This document shows positions 1 through 11,102 of a stretch of DNA of 64,000 nt, one piece after another. The position numbers and the translations under genes were made by a program. Each line of letters starts with the position of its first letter. The stretch's first letter is position 1. Source of the stretch: Nymphaea colorata (taxonomy: Eukaryota; Streptophyta; Magnoliopsida; Nymphaeales; Nymphaeaceae). The stretch is taken from positions 20,847,289 through 20,911,288 of the forward strand of contig NC_045146.1 in assembly GCF_008831285.2 (NCBI RefSeq). The letters are read 5' to 3'. The notes beneath the pieces are model-generated. The model ran no database searches. It worked only from the letters and a program-made list of their open reading frames with translations, and had not been told where the DNA came from.

Positions 1-640
1 CAGCAAGGTCAGTACACATGCAGTTGCACCACATCAAATTAGAAACCTAATAATTACCTATTTTACTCAAAATCCTAACTGAGAATGCTTATACTAGTTT
101 CCACCACCAGCAAGAAGTAATTATTGGCATGTGAAAGGAAGAACAATATAAAAATCTACAACGAGCGAAAAGCTTCAACCAAGTGAAGCAAACTGTTAAC
201 AGTTGACACTAAAGTTGCATATCGCATATTTACAGCAGATTTTTAGGTCGTCACAGTTATAATCCAAGTCGAATGATGTTACAGCTGACATGATCATAAG
301 TTATCACAATGAATCCGAATTAGAGAAGCATCACACAATGAATCCGAATTATAAAATTCACGTTTCAGGGCTCGCGCTATCTCCTACCTAGCATCATATT
401 CTGAGCAAAAGGATGAAACTTATTGAAACAAAAATTCAGTTTACAATTCTAAAAATTTCATAACGACAAAATCTTGTGTATAGATTCTAAATGTGCACTG
501 TTAAGTTGTAAAATAGGGAGTTTAATCTAGCATTATTAACAGTGCTAGATTATAATCTAGCACTGGTAAGTTTAAAATAGAGAGTTGGATATTGCTTCTT
601 GTAACATTTCAACCTAAGGAGGAGACACATTACACAGGAG
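1..640. other. AT-rich intergenic stretch
   Basis: No supported gene. The sequence is AT-rich and contains short imperfect direct repeats, for example the phrase 'acaatgaatccgaatta' appears twice near 306-352 and 'ctagcact/ctagatta' motifs near 530-565. I see no coding signal. Confidence 0.5.
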
Positions 641-654
641 GAGGAGACAAAGAG

Positions 655-1245
655 AAGCTCCAGCCGACCACACCAGATGCTCTGGTTCTTGACGTCCTTG
701 GCCACCTACGAACAAAGATCCGTATCAGAAGGCTGGAGGTTCTCGAACACGCCGATTACCTCGCTGGCCTACGGCTTGCTCTTCGTCACGCTCAGCGTGA
801 TCTTCCCCGTGGACGACAACGATCCCTTGATGTTCTGCTTCACCAGATCCTCCTCGTCTCCCCTGCCTTCCGTGCCACGGCATTGTCGTACCAAACGTTG
901 CCAAGCCGGCCCTTGGGGTTGAGAAAGGACGAGCCCCGGTAGGAGGGCACCAGGAACTCGCCCGCGGAGATATCGGGCTTGCTAGAGGCCGCGAGCTCTT
1001 TGACAGTGAAAAAAAGGAAGAGGACGCGCTCGCCACTCGCCACCAGGGAGATGAACGGTGACGGCCAAGTAGTCGATCCCGTCCTTCTCCTCGAACTTGA
1101 TGGAGCCATCGTAGGAGACCTCGAAGGGGCACTGGATCACGTCCAGGGTGTAGGTGAGGTGGGTGACGAGAATATTGTGGTGGAACTCCGGCGGGGCGTT
1201 CTTGCTGATGCCCTAGACCTTTCGGCATCTTCAACGGTGCAGGAA
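655..1245 (-). pseudogene. PsbO: PsbO (33-kDa oxygen-evolving protein) pseudogene fragment
   Basis: Read on the minus strand, three frames together give the C-terminal half of PsbO, the manganese-stabilising protein on the lumenal face of photosystem II. Recognisable blocks in order are [10 protein letters not shown] (about 1215-1186), [22 protein letters not shown] (about 1105-1050), [19 protein letters not shown] (about 965-910), [18 protein letters not shown] (about 815-780), EVIGVFENLQPSDTDL and finally PKDVKNQSIWCGRLE near 700-656. Frame changes occur near 1225, 1035 and 870. An in-frame stop follows SKP, where the family has KPETGEVIGV, and another follows DTDLCS. The transit peptide and N-terminal half are absent, and no intron interrupts the block. 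It is a dead, truncated copy. Whether it arose by retroposition or by DNA fragmentation is inference. Confidence 0.88.
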
Positions 1246-3158
1246 GCATGTCGAAATCCCCAACCAGCCATCGTGCGCTCCGATAAGAGTTGCAGAAAGA
1301 GAAACCTGTAGTGTTCTGATCGGACAAAGAAAGACTCCAGCGACCCACGTGAGGGCGATCCGATGGGTGCGTTCTTGCAAAACATGGCGGGAGAGAGAGA
1401 GCGCGCGCGCCGGAGAGGGAGAGTGGGAGCTTCTTGTGACAGCGGGCGCCTTTTTGATGACCAAAGTCTTGTAACCGTTAACGTGCCCAACGTGGAAGGG
1501 GTGTCCGTAACATTTTAGGTAGTGTTTGATGGTGAGGGATGTTTGTTTAAAATAACAAACTCGGAATCATTTTTTGAATAATGTTTTGAGAAACATATTT
1601 TGGAAAAGTTATTCGCGACAATCAAATCGAAAAAGTAGTTAAACTTTAGAAATCAATCTTTCCCTTTAAAATCCAATTTATGCATCGGTCTGTCAGTTTT
1701 TCTCGTTTGAATTCGAGTTCATTACACGTTTAACCCTATGAAGAGTAGTTTAGAATATTGAAAAACTCCTATCTCTAAATGGCTTATCAAGTTTAAGCCA
1801 TGGATTTATTTTACCAACTCATCTCTCTCTATCACGAAATCGTAATCCCATTATAAAATATTCCAACTGTTTAATAATCAACATCTGTCTTTTTTGGCTC
1901 ATAATACCCATCTTATTTTTTCAAATATATGGTTTTAATATCAAGTTTTATTGTTTTTGAAGTAAAAAAGAAGTCCATATAATTGGTTTTTATAATAAAT
2001 ATTTAAAATAAGTAACTCCCATACGTACTCGAAACTCTAATTCAGGTTCAAACTTTTTTTTCAGAGGAGCGGACATTAACTAAACCAGCCATTGGTTAAA
2101 CGCCCGTGTAAAAAAGGGTGGGTGATCCGTACTGGACATATTGCCTTGAGGTACTAGTCTTACATCCATACTGCTTTTTAGCCATTTCCTTTTCTTTTAA
2201 CAATTTTCACTTTTATGTCTAATAATCTGCATTACCTAATGATCTTTATGTTCAAAATATTATGAATTTATCGAAAATTTTATATTTACGGGCCTGACCA
2301 CGCCGACGATCTGTCGTTTATAGTTTTTGAGACTGTGGCTGCAATTTACTTTTATTTAATTATTGTTAATCAAGTAACCAAGAAAATTATCTACCCCTTG
2401 AGAAATTATCTAAGCTCCAAGGATTGGATGTAAGCTTGGGCACTGGGTCGGGCCCCCGACATGTACTTAGTACCCTGCCCGCCTGCCTGGCCTGAGCCTG
2501 GCTCCTCATTGGGCTGGGCCAGGCGCGATGCGGAGACTTAACTAGATGGGATGGGATACTTACAATACTGGTCCAAGTTTGAACCCCTGCTCAAAGATAA
2601 AAGAACGCCAAGGCAGGTGCATGCACATTGGTCTAAGTTATAATTGCAGAAGTGAAGGTAAAGAATGTCAAGTTGATGAGCACAAGTAAGTAAGTTAGGC
2701 CCGTTGACATCCCAAACTGCAACTCAGAAAATAAATGAAATAAGGCAACAAAATTAATGTTGGTACTTGAAGAAAATAGTCAAAAGGCATGGTCGAGGAA
2801 GACTTGACCCTTAAATACTAGCTGAGTCGTGTACTGATCACCTCTGATCTTGAATCCAAATATTTGAGGTTGGCATCATCAAATTGAAGTTTTTCATTCA
2901 GACTTAAGTTCCACTTGAGGATGTCCATTTCATTCTTTACACTCTCTAATGTCTGATTTAAGATTGCGGGAGAGAAACACTGATCTTTAATTCATAGGTC
3001 TAAAGTCCAAAGAATCTAAAATCGTATATGATCGAAGGAAAGAAATAAGAGATAGATCTGCATAATTGAATTAGTGACTTGTAGTTATCGGGTCACATCT
3101 GTGAAAGAAAAAAAGGAAAGGTCAGAAGATGCTGCGCACATGGTGGTTCACTCACACT

Positions 3159-3184
3159 GAGAGAGAGAGAGAGAGAGAGAGAGA
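3159..3184. repeat. (GA)13 microsatellite
   Basis: Perfect dinucleotide run. It creates the repetitive Arg-Glu and Ser-Leu open frames seen across it on both strands, which are not genes. Confidence 0.95.
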
Positions 3185-3526
3185 TGTCGTTGACGGCAGG
3201 GGACGAAGTTATGTGAAAGGTGGCAGAATTGCATGTGCAGCGAAACAACAGAGGCCTTCTTCCAACAATTCTGCGATGTTTCCCGGCAACTTCCGTTCTG
3301 GCATGCATGGACCTATTGAAATCTGAAGCCTGATTCCATTCCTTTCCTTCCAGAGAGCAACCAAAAGTGGCTTCTTTAATACAAAGCTTCTGAAAGCTTT
3401 AATCTACCAAAAAACGGAAAGTAAACAGAGGAAACGGGCACGTGAAGAAGATGAAGAGATATGAAACGGTGCCTCTGAGTATTAGATGAGCGCGACTGAT
3501 AGGGTCTGAAAAAGCAATGGAAACAA

Positions 3527-3556
<30 letters not shown>
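3527..3556. repeat. (AAG)10 microsatellite
   Basis: Perfect trinucleotide run of about 30 bases in intergenic DNA. Confidence 0.93.
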
Positions 3557-3557
<1 letters not shown>

Positions 3558-5554
3558 GGGGTAGATTAAATTCTCACCAACCGGGACCAGAAAAGTTTGT
3601 GCTATCAGAAAGGCGAGCCGTAGTAGTCCTCATTGATTTGCCGATGCCATCTCCACTTCGTAACTTTTATGAACAAGGGAAAGCAGTTGGCATATTGCTG
3701 CCTTTAAATATTTTAACTGTTACGTCGTCACCTCTCGATCAAGCTACACCATCGAGCACACCTCTTGAATAATTAAAGAGAAAGGAAACGCTTCCAGAAA
3801 TTGGGAGGTCCTGAATAATGGAGGGTTGGTCCGAAACTGTAAGAAAAAGTATAAATTAAAGCACGCTTGTAGCAAGATTCCCTTGAAGAAGTGATATACG
3901 TTTTGTTTGTATTGAAGTATAAAATGGTGCGGAGTTGCTTAGAGGCACTGTCAAGTACGAACAGCTTTCGTGGTAAGGAGCCAATAGTTGGGGTTTCTTG
4001 GAGGCTGGGTTGAATGTTGCTACCTAGTGCTTTGGTCAAAGGAGCCCACAGAAAAAAAGCTAAACCGGGTTGGTTTTAGATGAAGGAGTTCGATCAAAAG
4101 GAGCCACTCTTTTGTCAAATGAAAATTCAAGCTTGGCCTAGTAAGTTAAAGGTTTTTCAAATCGTAGCAATAAAGTAAGGAATTTAATACTGCGACTGAG
4201 CTTGATTCATAACTGGGTGGCTCGTCCAAGTTTCTTTATGACGTACGTAAAGTTGACCTGGCTCGGCATACGGCGAGGGAAGGTTGAGCCGGTCAAGCGC
4301 CATTAGTCGGTTTACCAGGTCCCATCAAAAAGTCTTAAATAACAAGGAAAAGAGGTTTTTATTGCATGTACTAGGGAGAGAGGTTCAATCAATGCATCCA
4401 TAAACTGAGACGGCTCTTCTTTTTTACTGCGGGAATTGGTAAAGTTTTGATCAATGAAAAGGTCCCCACCGAAAAGAGTGTTCGTCGTGTCAGCATACCG
4501 AGTAAAACACACCATGAAATTAGTTTCAAGTAGATGAAACACGCCACCAAACGATGAGGCTCCCCGAAGATTCTGGTTTAGATCAGGCTGCAGTGCTCCA
4601 GGAAGGTTGAAAAAGAAGAGTTAAAAAGTAGAATTGGGAATTATTTCCCGGCAAGTGGGTGAGAGAGAGGTGGCCTGGAAGACGATTTTTTGACAAAAGA
4701 ATGACTTCCCGGGACGGGCCAAGGCCGAAACATTGGATCCCCTTCTTCGGTGCGGCGGCTAAATGAGGCTACTTATTTTGGTATTTCCATGTTTTCGCCG
4801 GCTGGTTCGTCGGTTGATACGAAGGACACAAGAAGGCCCCCCCCCCCCTCCCAAAAGCCATCGCCAGTAGGTAACTAACTGGCCAGGATCTGTGTTTGGG
4901 AAGACCAAGTTGATCACGGAGCTATAGTCATCACACGTCTCTCTTTGCCCTGGCCCTGAATGGATCCCGACCGTCCATTTACCTAAAACGGTCAGGCCCC
5001 AGACGGAGGTGGACCGTGGACATGACCACACCTTTATTTTTCTTTTTCTCGTTTAGACTTTACCAAGTGAAATTCAAATTCCGGCCGGTAAGCAACGAAA
5101 GTGGCAAGTTAAGAAAAGGCCGGGTCCTCGTCTTGATACAGGAGCTGCCGATCCTCTCAGAAACAAAACAAGGTTGTGATCTCATGGAATCAGCATTCAT
5201 AATTCCGCGAAACAAATTTCGATGAGTATAAACAGGAAGATTTACAGAGCACCAACTTTTGATAAACCGGGGAGAAAAAACAAAGAATTGGCGAAATAGT
5301 CCAAATACGAAACCATTCCAAGTGAATTTAAATCACATGGAAATTTCGTACACTCAAAAAACCTAGACACATACACGCCTACCAAAAATGGACGCCCTTA
5401 TTGAGGACGTCTTACCAATAGCTCTTCCTCCCTGACGTCGCAGGCTTCCCTTTCTCCGCCCCAACCCGAAGGGGCCAGTTTCACAGCTTCCGCTTCCGAG
5501 AGCCACGATGCGAGGAAATCAGGAAGTGACGGAAGAGCACGAAAACACAAAGAA

Positions 5555-5965
5555 TCATCTGTGAGCCGTGATCAGAGTCTCGATGAAGCGCAGGCCGTCG
5601 AACCTCGGTGCGAACTTATCGGCGGCCAGATTCCTCTGTGACGCCGAAGAAGAGCCATTTCCGCCGGACAGCGCCTGAAAAACGGGGGAAAAGTAAGACA
5701 CATGCCGGAAATCTCAATAACCAGGAGAGGCGAAAAAACAAACGTCGATCTCCCTCCGTGAAACGAAACAACAACGGGATCTTACCTCGTCCGAGGGCTT
5801 CAGAAGGCGGATCTGATGATCGTCCGAGGAGGTGAAGGCCGCGGACGACGCGGCAACAGCAGAGGCAAAGAAGATGCCGGACCTCTTCATCTCCCTCGCC
5901 ACGGAAATCACGGACAAGAAAGAGCTATAACCCAGGAACGAACGAGAGGATACGGAAGACGGCAC
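5555..5965 (-). CDS. Small two-exon protein with C-terminal FDGLRFIETL motif
   Basis: Spliced on the minus strand from exon 1 (5965-5786, 60 codons) and exon 2 (5674-5555, 39 codons plus TGA), giving 99 aa. The donor reads GACGAG|GTAAGA and the acceptor TTTTTCAG|GCG, and the phase is 0. The N-terminal half is Ser/Ala-rich and hydrophobic (FFASAVAASSAAF at about 32-44), which could be an organelle-targeting segment or membrane anchor. An in-frame Met at residue 26 is an alternative start. The C-terminus, DKFAPRFDGLRFIETLITAHR read without its first residue, carries the same core as the genes at 10.8, 26.6 and 29.5 kb (APEFDG-NCFETLV-H), with the same two-exon layout and phase. I recognise this as a plant-type small protein of unknown function. 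A TATA box at 6025-6032 and a G-box at 6195-6200 lie upstream. The intact frame and canonical splice sites argue that it is functional. Confidence 0.85.
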
Positions 5966-6024
5966 TCAGTCCTGACGCCCCTTCCCAGACGATCTCACAT
6001 CCCCTTCTTCCGCGTGTTCCCCTC

Positions 6025-6032
6025 TTTTTATA
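6025..6032 (-). promoter_or_regulatory. TATA box of the small gene at 5.6-6.0 kb
   Basis: The minus strand reads cgcgTATAAAAAgagg, about 60 bases upstream of the ATG at 5965, which is a suitable spacing for a plant TATA box with a short leader. Confidence 0.65.
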
Positions 6033-6194
6033 CGCGTTCCGGGTTTCAAAATTAACGAAACTTAAATCTCCCGTTAGATTCCGCCACCCCGTAGACTTGC
6101 ACCTGCCACGTAGGCCGATCTGACGCCGCGTCACGAACGGTGGACCCTTCCCAGAATCTCTCAAGACTCCAAGGGCACTTGGCCTTCTAGCTAC

Positions 6195-6200
6195 CACGTG
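6195..6200 (-). promoter_or_regulatory. G-box (CACGTG) upstream of the small gene
   Basis: A palindromic CACGTG in the context ctaCCACGTGGCag, about 165 bases upstream of the TATA box. A second ACGT core (gccACGTagg) lies at 6108-6111. G-boxes bind bZIP and bHLH factors and are common in ABA- and light-responsive plant promoters. A stress or light response for this gene is inference. Confidence 0.5.
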
Positions 6201-6419
6201 GCAGTCATCGAGTGACTCGGCCTCGCCTTTCGGTGACCATCCGACCACCCCACTTTTTTGGTGGGCGAATTTCTTTTTCTTCCCACTGGCGCGTCGACGC
6301 GTGGTGCGTTGGACAAGTGGTAAAAGAAATGATGCGTGGCCATCACGCAGAAGCTTACGATCTATATATATATATTTTAATTTTATATATAAACTGATAC
6401 TCACGGCCGGCCAGGAAAA

Positions 6420-8660
6420 AAAGAAAAAGAAAAAAAGAAAAAGAATTTAAGATTATGGTTTTGGGGCGGAGATTGTTTGTCTCGGTGTCCCGCCAGGCTC
6501 CACATCACCACTTTCTTTGGCGCAGGAGCAACGGGGTCCCAATATCAAGAGAAGGTGTGCTGATGCTTCTTGGGACAGCGACAGCCTATGGAGGATGAAG
6601 AAAAAGTCGGGTCAAACACCATTGATCCTCCATTCTGGGTCACAGCTGACCTACCAGAGCAACCGCGAAAGCCTTTGTTACTAATTAGGAATGTTTAAAG
6701 TCATATCTAAATCCAAACCGGAAATATGATTTCACAATTGGAATCCGAATTTATTTTTAAAATACAAGGGCATTAGATGTATGACATGACATTTATTTGA
6801 CCCTAAATCTGATCTGTTTGTCATATTCTATTTTTTCAGAACAGATTAGCAAGATATTAGATCCAAATCCAATATGTTGACATGCTTATGACAGTGAAAA
6901 TGATTGTTACTTGGTGGCTCGACTCGACATAAAAGGCAATTCAAATCAATCTTGGATAGCAGACCTAAGGCATTCAGGGACAACTAAGCGTCTTAGGTTA
7001 CTTGCATCAGCTGCAATTAATCACATCCTTTACTCATTTGATTTGATGTTTTAAACATTTGTCTGGTCACACTTTGGTTACTTTTCATTAGTCTCGCCGC
7101 CCCTTTTACTTGAACATTCTACGCCATCTCCATTTATCCAACGCGTGGAACTCTTACAAAGTGCTTGATTACTTGAAATTTTAAATCTATGAATGTGATG
7201 GGACTAAAGATTACAGGTAAGGCTTAAGATTCCCATTTTACTGTTCAGATTGACAAAAGATATAATCCAGCATTAAGGAGCGAAGGGTCTGATCTTAGTT
7301 TTTTTTTTTTTATCTTAGATTCGCAAAGCTCAGACCATGAGGATTTTTTTTTTATCTTAGGGTAAATTGACAAACGTATACAAAATATCTGTTACTATTG
7401 CCCCAAATGAGTTGGTAAACTAAACTTCCAGGATTTGGGGTCTGCAACTTGCCCTCTCACCATCAACAAATGGGGCGGGAGCCGGACGTGACGGCGAAAG
7501 CAAGGCATGCACCGCCGTAGAACATGGAGTAAGCGGACGTTTCCCGATCAGCCCTATAAAGAAAGAATTGATTAGCCGTGGAAGACGTCACGAAAAGGCT
7601 TATTGTGCCCATCCCAACCGCATGAATGGCAGTATGTGGCCCTTAAACTTATCTCCTCCATAGTGGCGTTGTGCGCCTCTGCAACGCACCACAGCTACTG
7701 TTCTGTCATTTAATTATTCCAAACCACCTCTGGTTCTGGTTCTGGTTCTGGTTCTGGGGCGCATCTATCGCTTGACATGACTCCCAATCTCTAAAAAGCA
7801 AACCCACAGTGGTCGTGTTGTCAGCATCCAAATGTCCAGCGATTGTTTGAATGGAGGAAAATCCTTTCCTTTTTCACAATATCTTTTGTCTATCTCTCCG
7901 TAGCACTCCTCGCATTTTGTTCGGCGAAATACATTGACAGCTCCAATATAATTTAAAGGCATGTATGTTCGTACCGCATTCTTTGGCATCTTGTTGTCGT
8001 GTAGCTTCCTCACTCCATCATCTCTTCCTTTTTCAGTTGGATTAAAAAGGAAACCGAGAGAAAGATTGAATCCGTAACTTCGACCACTGTCATTTTCATC
8101 ATCCACCGTTAGATTTGGTAGATGTTGGATTGGAGGACAGGTCAAGACTTCTTCTTGTTAATATGTTATATCAGTAAGCAAACCGGTAAACTATGAGCAC
8201 ATAACTATCAGAAACAGTCGTTTCACTAACAAAGAGATCGAGCAAGTCAGCAAAGAATTATACTAAGTCATCCAGAAAATGGAGCAGTTTCGAAGCAATT
8301 CCGCATCTCTTCCAGTCTTCCGTGATTGACTCGATCTCATAGAATTGGCAAGACTTGGCTATCCATCCATTGAGGAATTGAGATACTTCAATCCCCCACA
8401 TTAAATTTTCAAATCTAATAAGCGAAGAAAGTAGGGCCAAACCAAGAACTGCGGGTCCAACCAACAGCTAACGTACGTTTGGGAACAGCAAGACCCAATA
8501 ATGCGATCGACCATGGATCCACCCAGAGATGAGTTTGCCACAGTTGGCTCAGGCCCACACAGAACGTTTCAAATCGAGAGAGACGGAGGGAGAAAAGAGA
8601 GTCTGTAATTGCTTTTGCTTTTGCATTGAGGACATAAGCATCTCTACAGACGCAATCAAT
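6420..8660. other. Intergenic region, one unexplained open frame
   Basis: No recognisable gene. A 126-codon open frame on the minus strand (8145-7765) has no motif I know and no visible splice or promoter context, so I do not call it. Poly-T runs lie near 7300 and 7345. The rest is AT-rich unique sequence. Confidence 0.45.
7731..7758. repeat. (GGTTCT)n hexanucleotide repeat
   Basis: More than four tandem copies of tctggt/ggttct, perfect over about 28 bases, in non-coding DNA. Confidence 0.85.
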
Positions 8661-8671
8661 GACATCAAGCA

Positions 8672-9097
8672 TCAAACAAGAAAAAGAAACGCGATAAACA
8701 ATGACAACACGAAGAGAAGAGCATGTCCAACTGGTACAGCTACAGGTGATGAGGATCCAGAAGAGTAAAAGAAGTAATAGGGATAAGGGTAAATGGTCGA
8801 CTGAGACGGTGGCGGTGGGGGTGACGATGGAGTGTGATGGTGACCGCCACTAGGGGGAGGTGGTGGTGGAGGTTCCGTTGCAGGGTTGGTGGGTGGAGGA
8901 GCGGCCATGGAAGGGACGGATGGCGGTGGTGGGGCGCATATGACAGGGCAGGTGCCGCACTTGGTTATGCACTGTTGCTGGCCGTAGGAAGAAGAAGGAT
9001 CCACCAGAACGGGAGGAACATCGTCGGCGGTCGTCGCCACCGCTGCCAAGCATGCCCACAAAGCCACCAACACTAAATTCCAGTTTACATCTTCCAT
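8672..9097 (-). CDS. Proline-rich, probably GPI-anchored cell-wall glycoprotein
   Basis: A single-exon frame of 141 aa starting at the ATG at 9097. Residues 1-24 form a signal peptide (hydrophobic VLVALWACLAAVATTA). A short Cys cluster, CITKCGTCPVIC, spans residues 43-54. Residues 55-98 are Pro-rich with blocks of up to seven prolines (PPPPS, PPPPPPP, SPPPPP), the type of sequence hydroxylated and O-glycosylated in extensin and arabinogalactan-like proteins. A Tyr/Pro stretch (IYPYPYYFFYSSG) at 102-114 follows. The last 17 residues are hydrophobic, preceded by small residues (SSGSSS), which fits a GPI-anchor signal. The likely role is a plasma-membrane or wall-associated structural glycoprotein. 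The leader holds a CT/GA tract (9149-9166) and a minus-strand TATAAAAA lies at 9378-9385. I infer function from composition only. Confidence 0.8.
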   Translation of the reverse strand: MEDVNWNLVLVALWACLAAVATTADDVPPVLVDPSSSYGQQQCITKCGTCPVICAPPPPSVPSMAAPPPTNPATEPPPPPPPSGGHHHTPSSPPPPPSQSTIYPYPYYFFYSSGSSSPVAVPVGHALLFVLSLFIAFLFLV

Positions 9098-9099
9098 GC

Positions 9100-10560
9100 T
9101 CCACGACGTTTACGCATTCCTCTGCTTCCTCTCGCTCTCTGTTTCTATCTCTCTCTCTCTCTCTCTGTGCGTGTGTGTGCTATAAAATGAGTTCTCATGG
9201 CTTGAATCGACGGAGAGAATAGCAGAGTGAGTTTACTTTTGGGGTGTAAAGTGGGATGCTTTTAAGAGATTCCTCCTCCATTACAGCTCAAGGAATCGAT
9301 CAACAGCTAATGAGGAAGAGATTGGAGAGCGAGAAAAACCATGTTCAATACCAAAACCTGAAGGCAAAAACGGGTCCTTTTTATACGCTAGAAGCCTCTG
9401 TTCATTTTCCAGTTCGAAAAGGAACTGGAAGGGGATCGAGACGCTGTTGAAGGGCTCTTTAATGCTGCTTTCAAGGAAGGCAACTCTTGAGAACCTCATC
9501 TTCCCTTTGCATTTCTTCCACGCAAAGGAAAAACAAGAGACGCACTCCCCTTCATCCACCTTTTTTTTTTTTTTTTGGGGGAATATCAGGCTTTTGCCGC
9601 CCCTCCTTTATACCATTCCACTTTCATACACAAGTCTTAAAAAATGGCCTCTGCACATTCAGCAGACACGATGCCCGTCATCAAACCAATAATATTAGAA
9701 GTTTCCATTTCTTCATTTTCTGGAGCTTTTGAAAGGAAATTTGGAGTGTTACACCTATTCGGCTGCAAATCAAACTGAACTACCGTTGTCATCCGCGTGC
9801 TTTATATATGCAAGAGAGCTTACGCTGAGTCGCTGACTCCTGGATTGTATTCTTTCGGTTGCCTATGTGGACCGAATCGCCGTTGAAAAATCAATCAGAG
9901 CACATACTGACACTAGAACTTTCATAGGTCAATTTTAAGTGCTCGGACTTCTTTGACTAAGTCAAATCGATTTGGTCAGGAGGCCATTCCCTCCACCAAT
10001 TCCGTGCTCTCTCTCTCTCTCTCTCTAGAATATATATATATGTTACTTATTTGAGGGAAGCCTGATCTTAATCCTACCTCATCTTCAACTGCCTTCATAC
10101 TTATCAAAATAGTTAAAAAACGAAGGATGGCATATTAATTAAGGCCACAACTTCCCGGCCCGTCATTTTATATCATAAATAATTCCACACACGCCAAGGG
10201 GAGAGCATGTCGTAGAAGCATCGTGCAATTATTTACGTAATGGAAAGTTGGAGTGGGCCAACAAAATTACTTACAGCCACTTGAACGTGTCGGCTTCCTT
10301 TGACCCGAAGGTTGAGGGAGCTTTCCACCTTCGTAGAAAAAAGAATTCCAGATGAATGAATATACGCCAGGCCTTGCACACCCTTGAGGATCCGTGGAGA
10401 AGTGGCTTTTGATTCGCGATTAGCCAAGTCCCAAACGGTTCGGAAATCGATCAGAAACCCAACCCGAACCGTAAAAAGGTCTGGAGACCGTAGACTACCC
10501 TCGATGCTTCACGGCAATTCGAGACGAAAAGAAAACGAGGGAGGGAAGCGATAGGAAAGA
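9100..10560. other. Intergenic region between wall-protein gene and small-gene array
   Basis: No gene supported. It contains a poly-T run (9562-9577), a (CT)n run at about 10,009-10,026 followed by a short TA run, and several short open frames without recognisable motifs. Confidence 0.5.
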
Positions 10561-10622
10561 ATCCGTTAGGCGGTCTAACGACCACCCAGTCGGGTCGCCT
10601 TCTTCCCCCTTTCCCGACCCTC

Positions 10623-10630
10623 TATAAATA
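10623..10630 (+). promoter_or_regulatory. TATA box of the small gene at 10,758
   Basis: tcTATAAATAtc, 135 bases upstream of the ATG, followed by a pyrimidine-rich leader. Just upstream lies the element that unit B also keeps, gtctaacnaccacccagtc. Confidence 0.7.
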
Positions 10631-10757
10631 TCACCTTTCCTCCCTCTGCTCTCCCCATCAATAAAGTTCACTCACCGATCACAGAGATTCCTCTTCATCT
10701 CGCTGAAGCTTTCTTTTGCTTTCCGTCTCCACCTTTTTTTCTCTTTTCGGGTTCGTC

Positions 10758-11102
10758 ATGGCCGCCGGCGCTTACTTCTCTTCTCTTTCTGATGCCGCGT
10801 CGGCTATCAGCTCTTACTTCGGCGGGAACCACGGCACCGCAGCCGAGGTGAGTCTTTGCCTCCAATCCTCGTCTTCCTCCTCATTCTTCTTCTTCCTTTC
10901 CGCTTTTATTTGTTGTTCTTGGTTTTAAATGGTGTTTATATTATGCAATTGTTGACAGGGTGGGAGCAGCAATAGGTCCGACGGCGTCTCACGGTACCCC
11001 AAGGCGGAGGCCGCCAAGAGGCCGAAGCCAGCGGTGGAGCGACCCAGATTGGCACCAGAATTTGACGGGCTCAATTGTTTCGAAACGCTGGTCTCTCATT
11101 GA
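10758..11102 (+). CDS. Small two-exon protein, APEFDGLNCFETLVSH type (array member 1)
   Basis: Exon 1 is 10758-10847 (exactly 90 bases, 30 codons) with donor GCCGAG|GTGAGT. Exon 2 is 10959-11102 with acceptor TTGACAG|GGT and ends in TGA. The product is 77 aa. Exon 1 encodes a Ser/Ala/Tyr-rich segment starting MAAGAYFSSLSDAAS. Exon 2 begins with a Gly/Ser and Lys/Arg-rich linker (KAEAAKRPKPAVERPR) and ends in LAPEFDGLNCFETLVSH. The start is fixed by the Kozak-like gtcATGGCC, the TATA box and conservation of the exon length in the members at 26.6 and 29.5 kb. No known domain is visible. The basic linker followed by a conserved acidic/aromatic tail suggests a short interaction motif, which is inference. 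It is the intact parent-like member of unit A. Confidence 0.87.

Larger units (their letters stand above)
1250..5550. other. Intergenic region, no supported gene
   Basis: About 4.3 kb with no recognisable coding sequence. It is AT-rich to about 2,430. A GC-rich patch around 2,435-2,540, with runs such as gggtcgggcccccgac and gggctgggccaggc, resembles the low-complexity ends of dispersed plant repeats, but no terminal repeats are visible. Open frames at 3,773-4,039, 4,312-4,542 and 4,759-5,031 (all -) match nothing I recognise and are probably chance. A C-homopolymer run lies at about 4,839-4,848. Confidence 0.5.

Noticed and set aside
7765-8145. 126-codon minus-strand frame
   Set aside because: No recognisable motif, no clear promoter or splice context, and composition like surrounding non-coding DNA. 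Not called as a gene.
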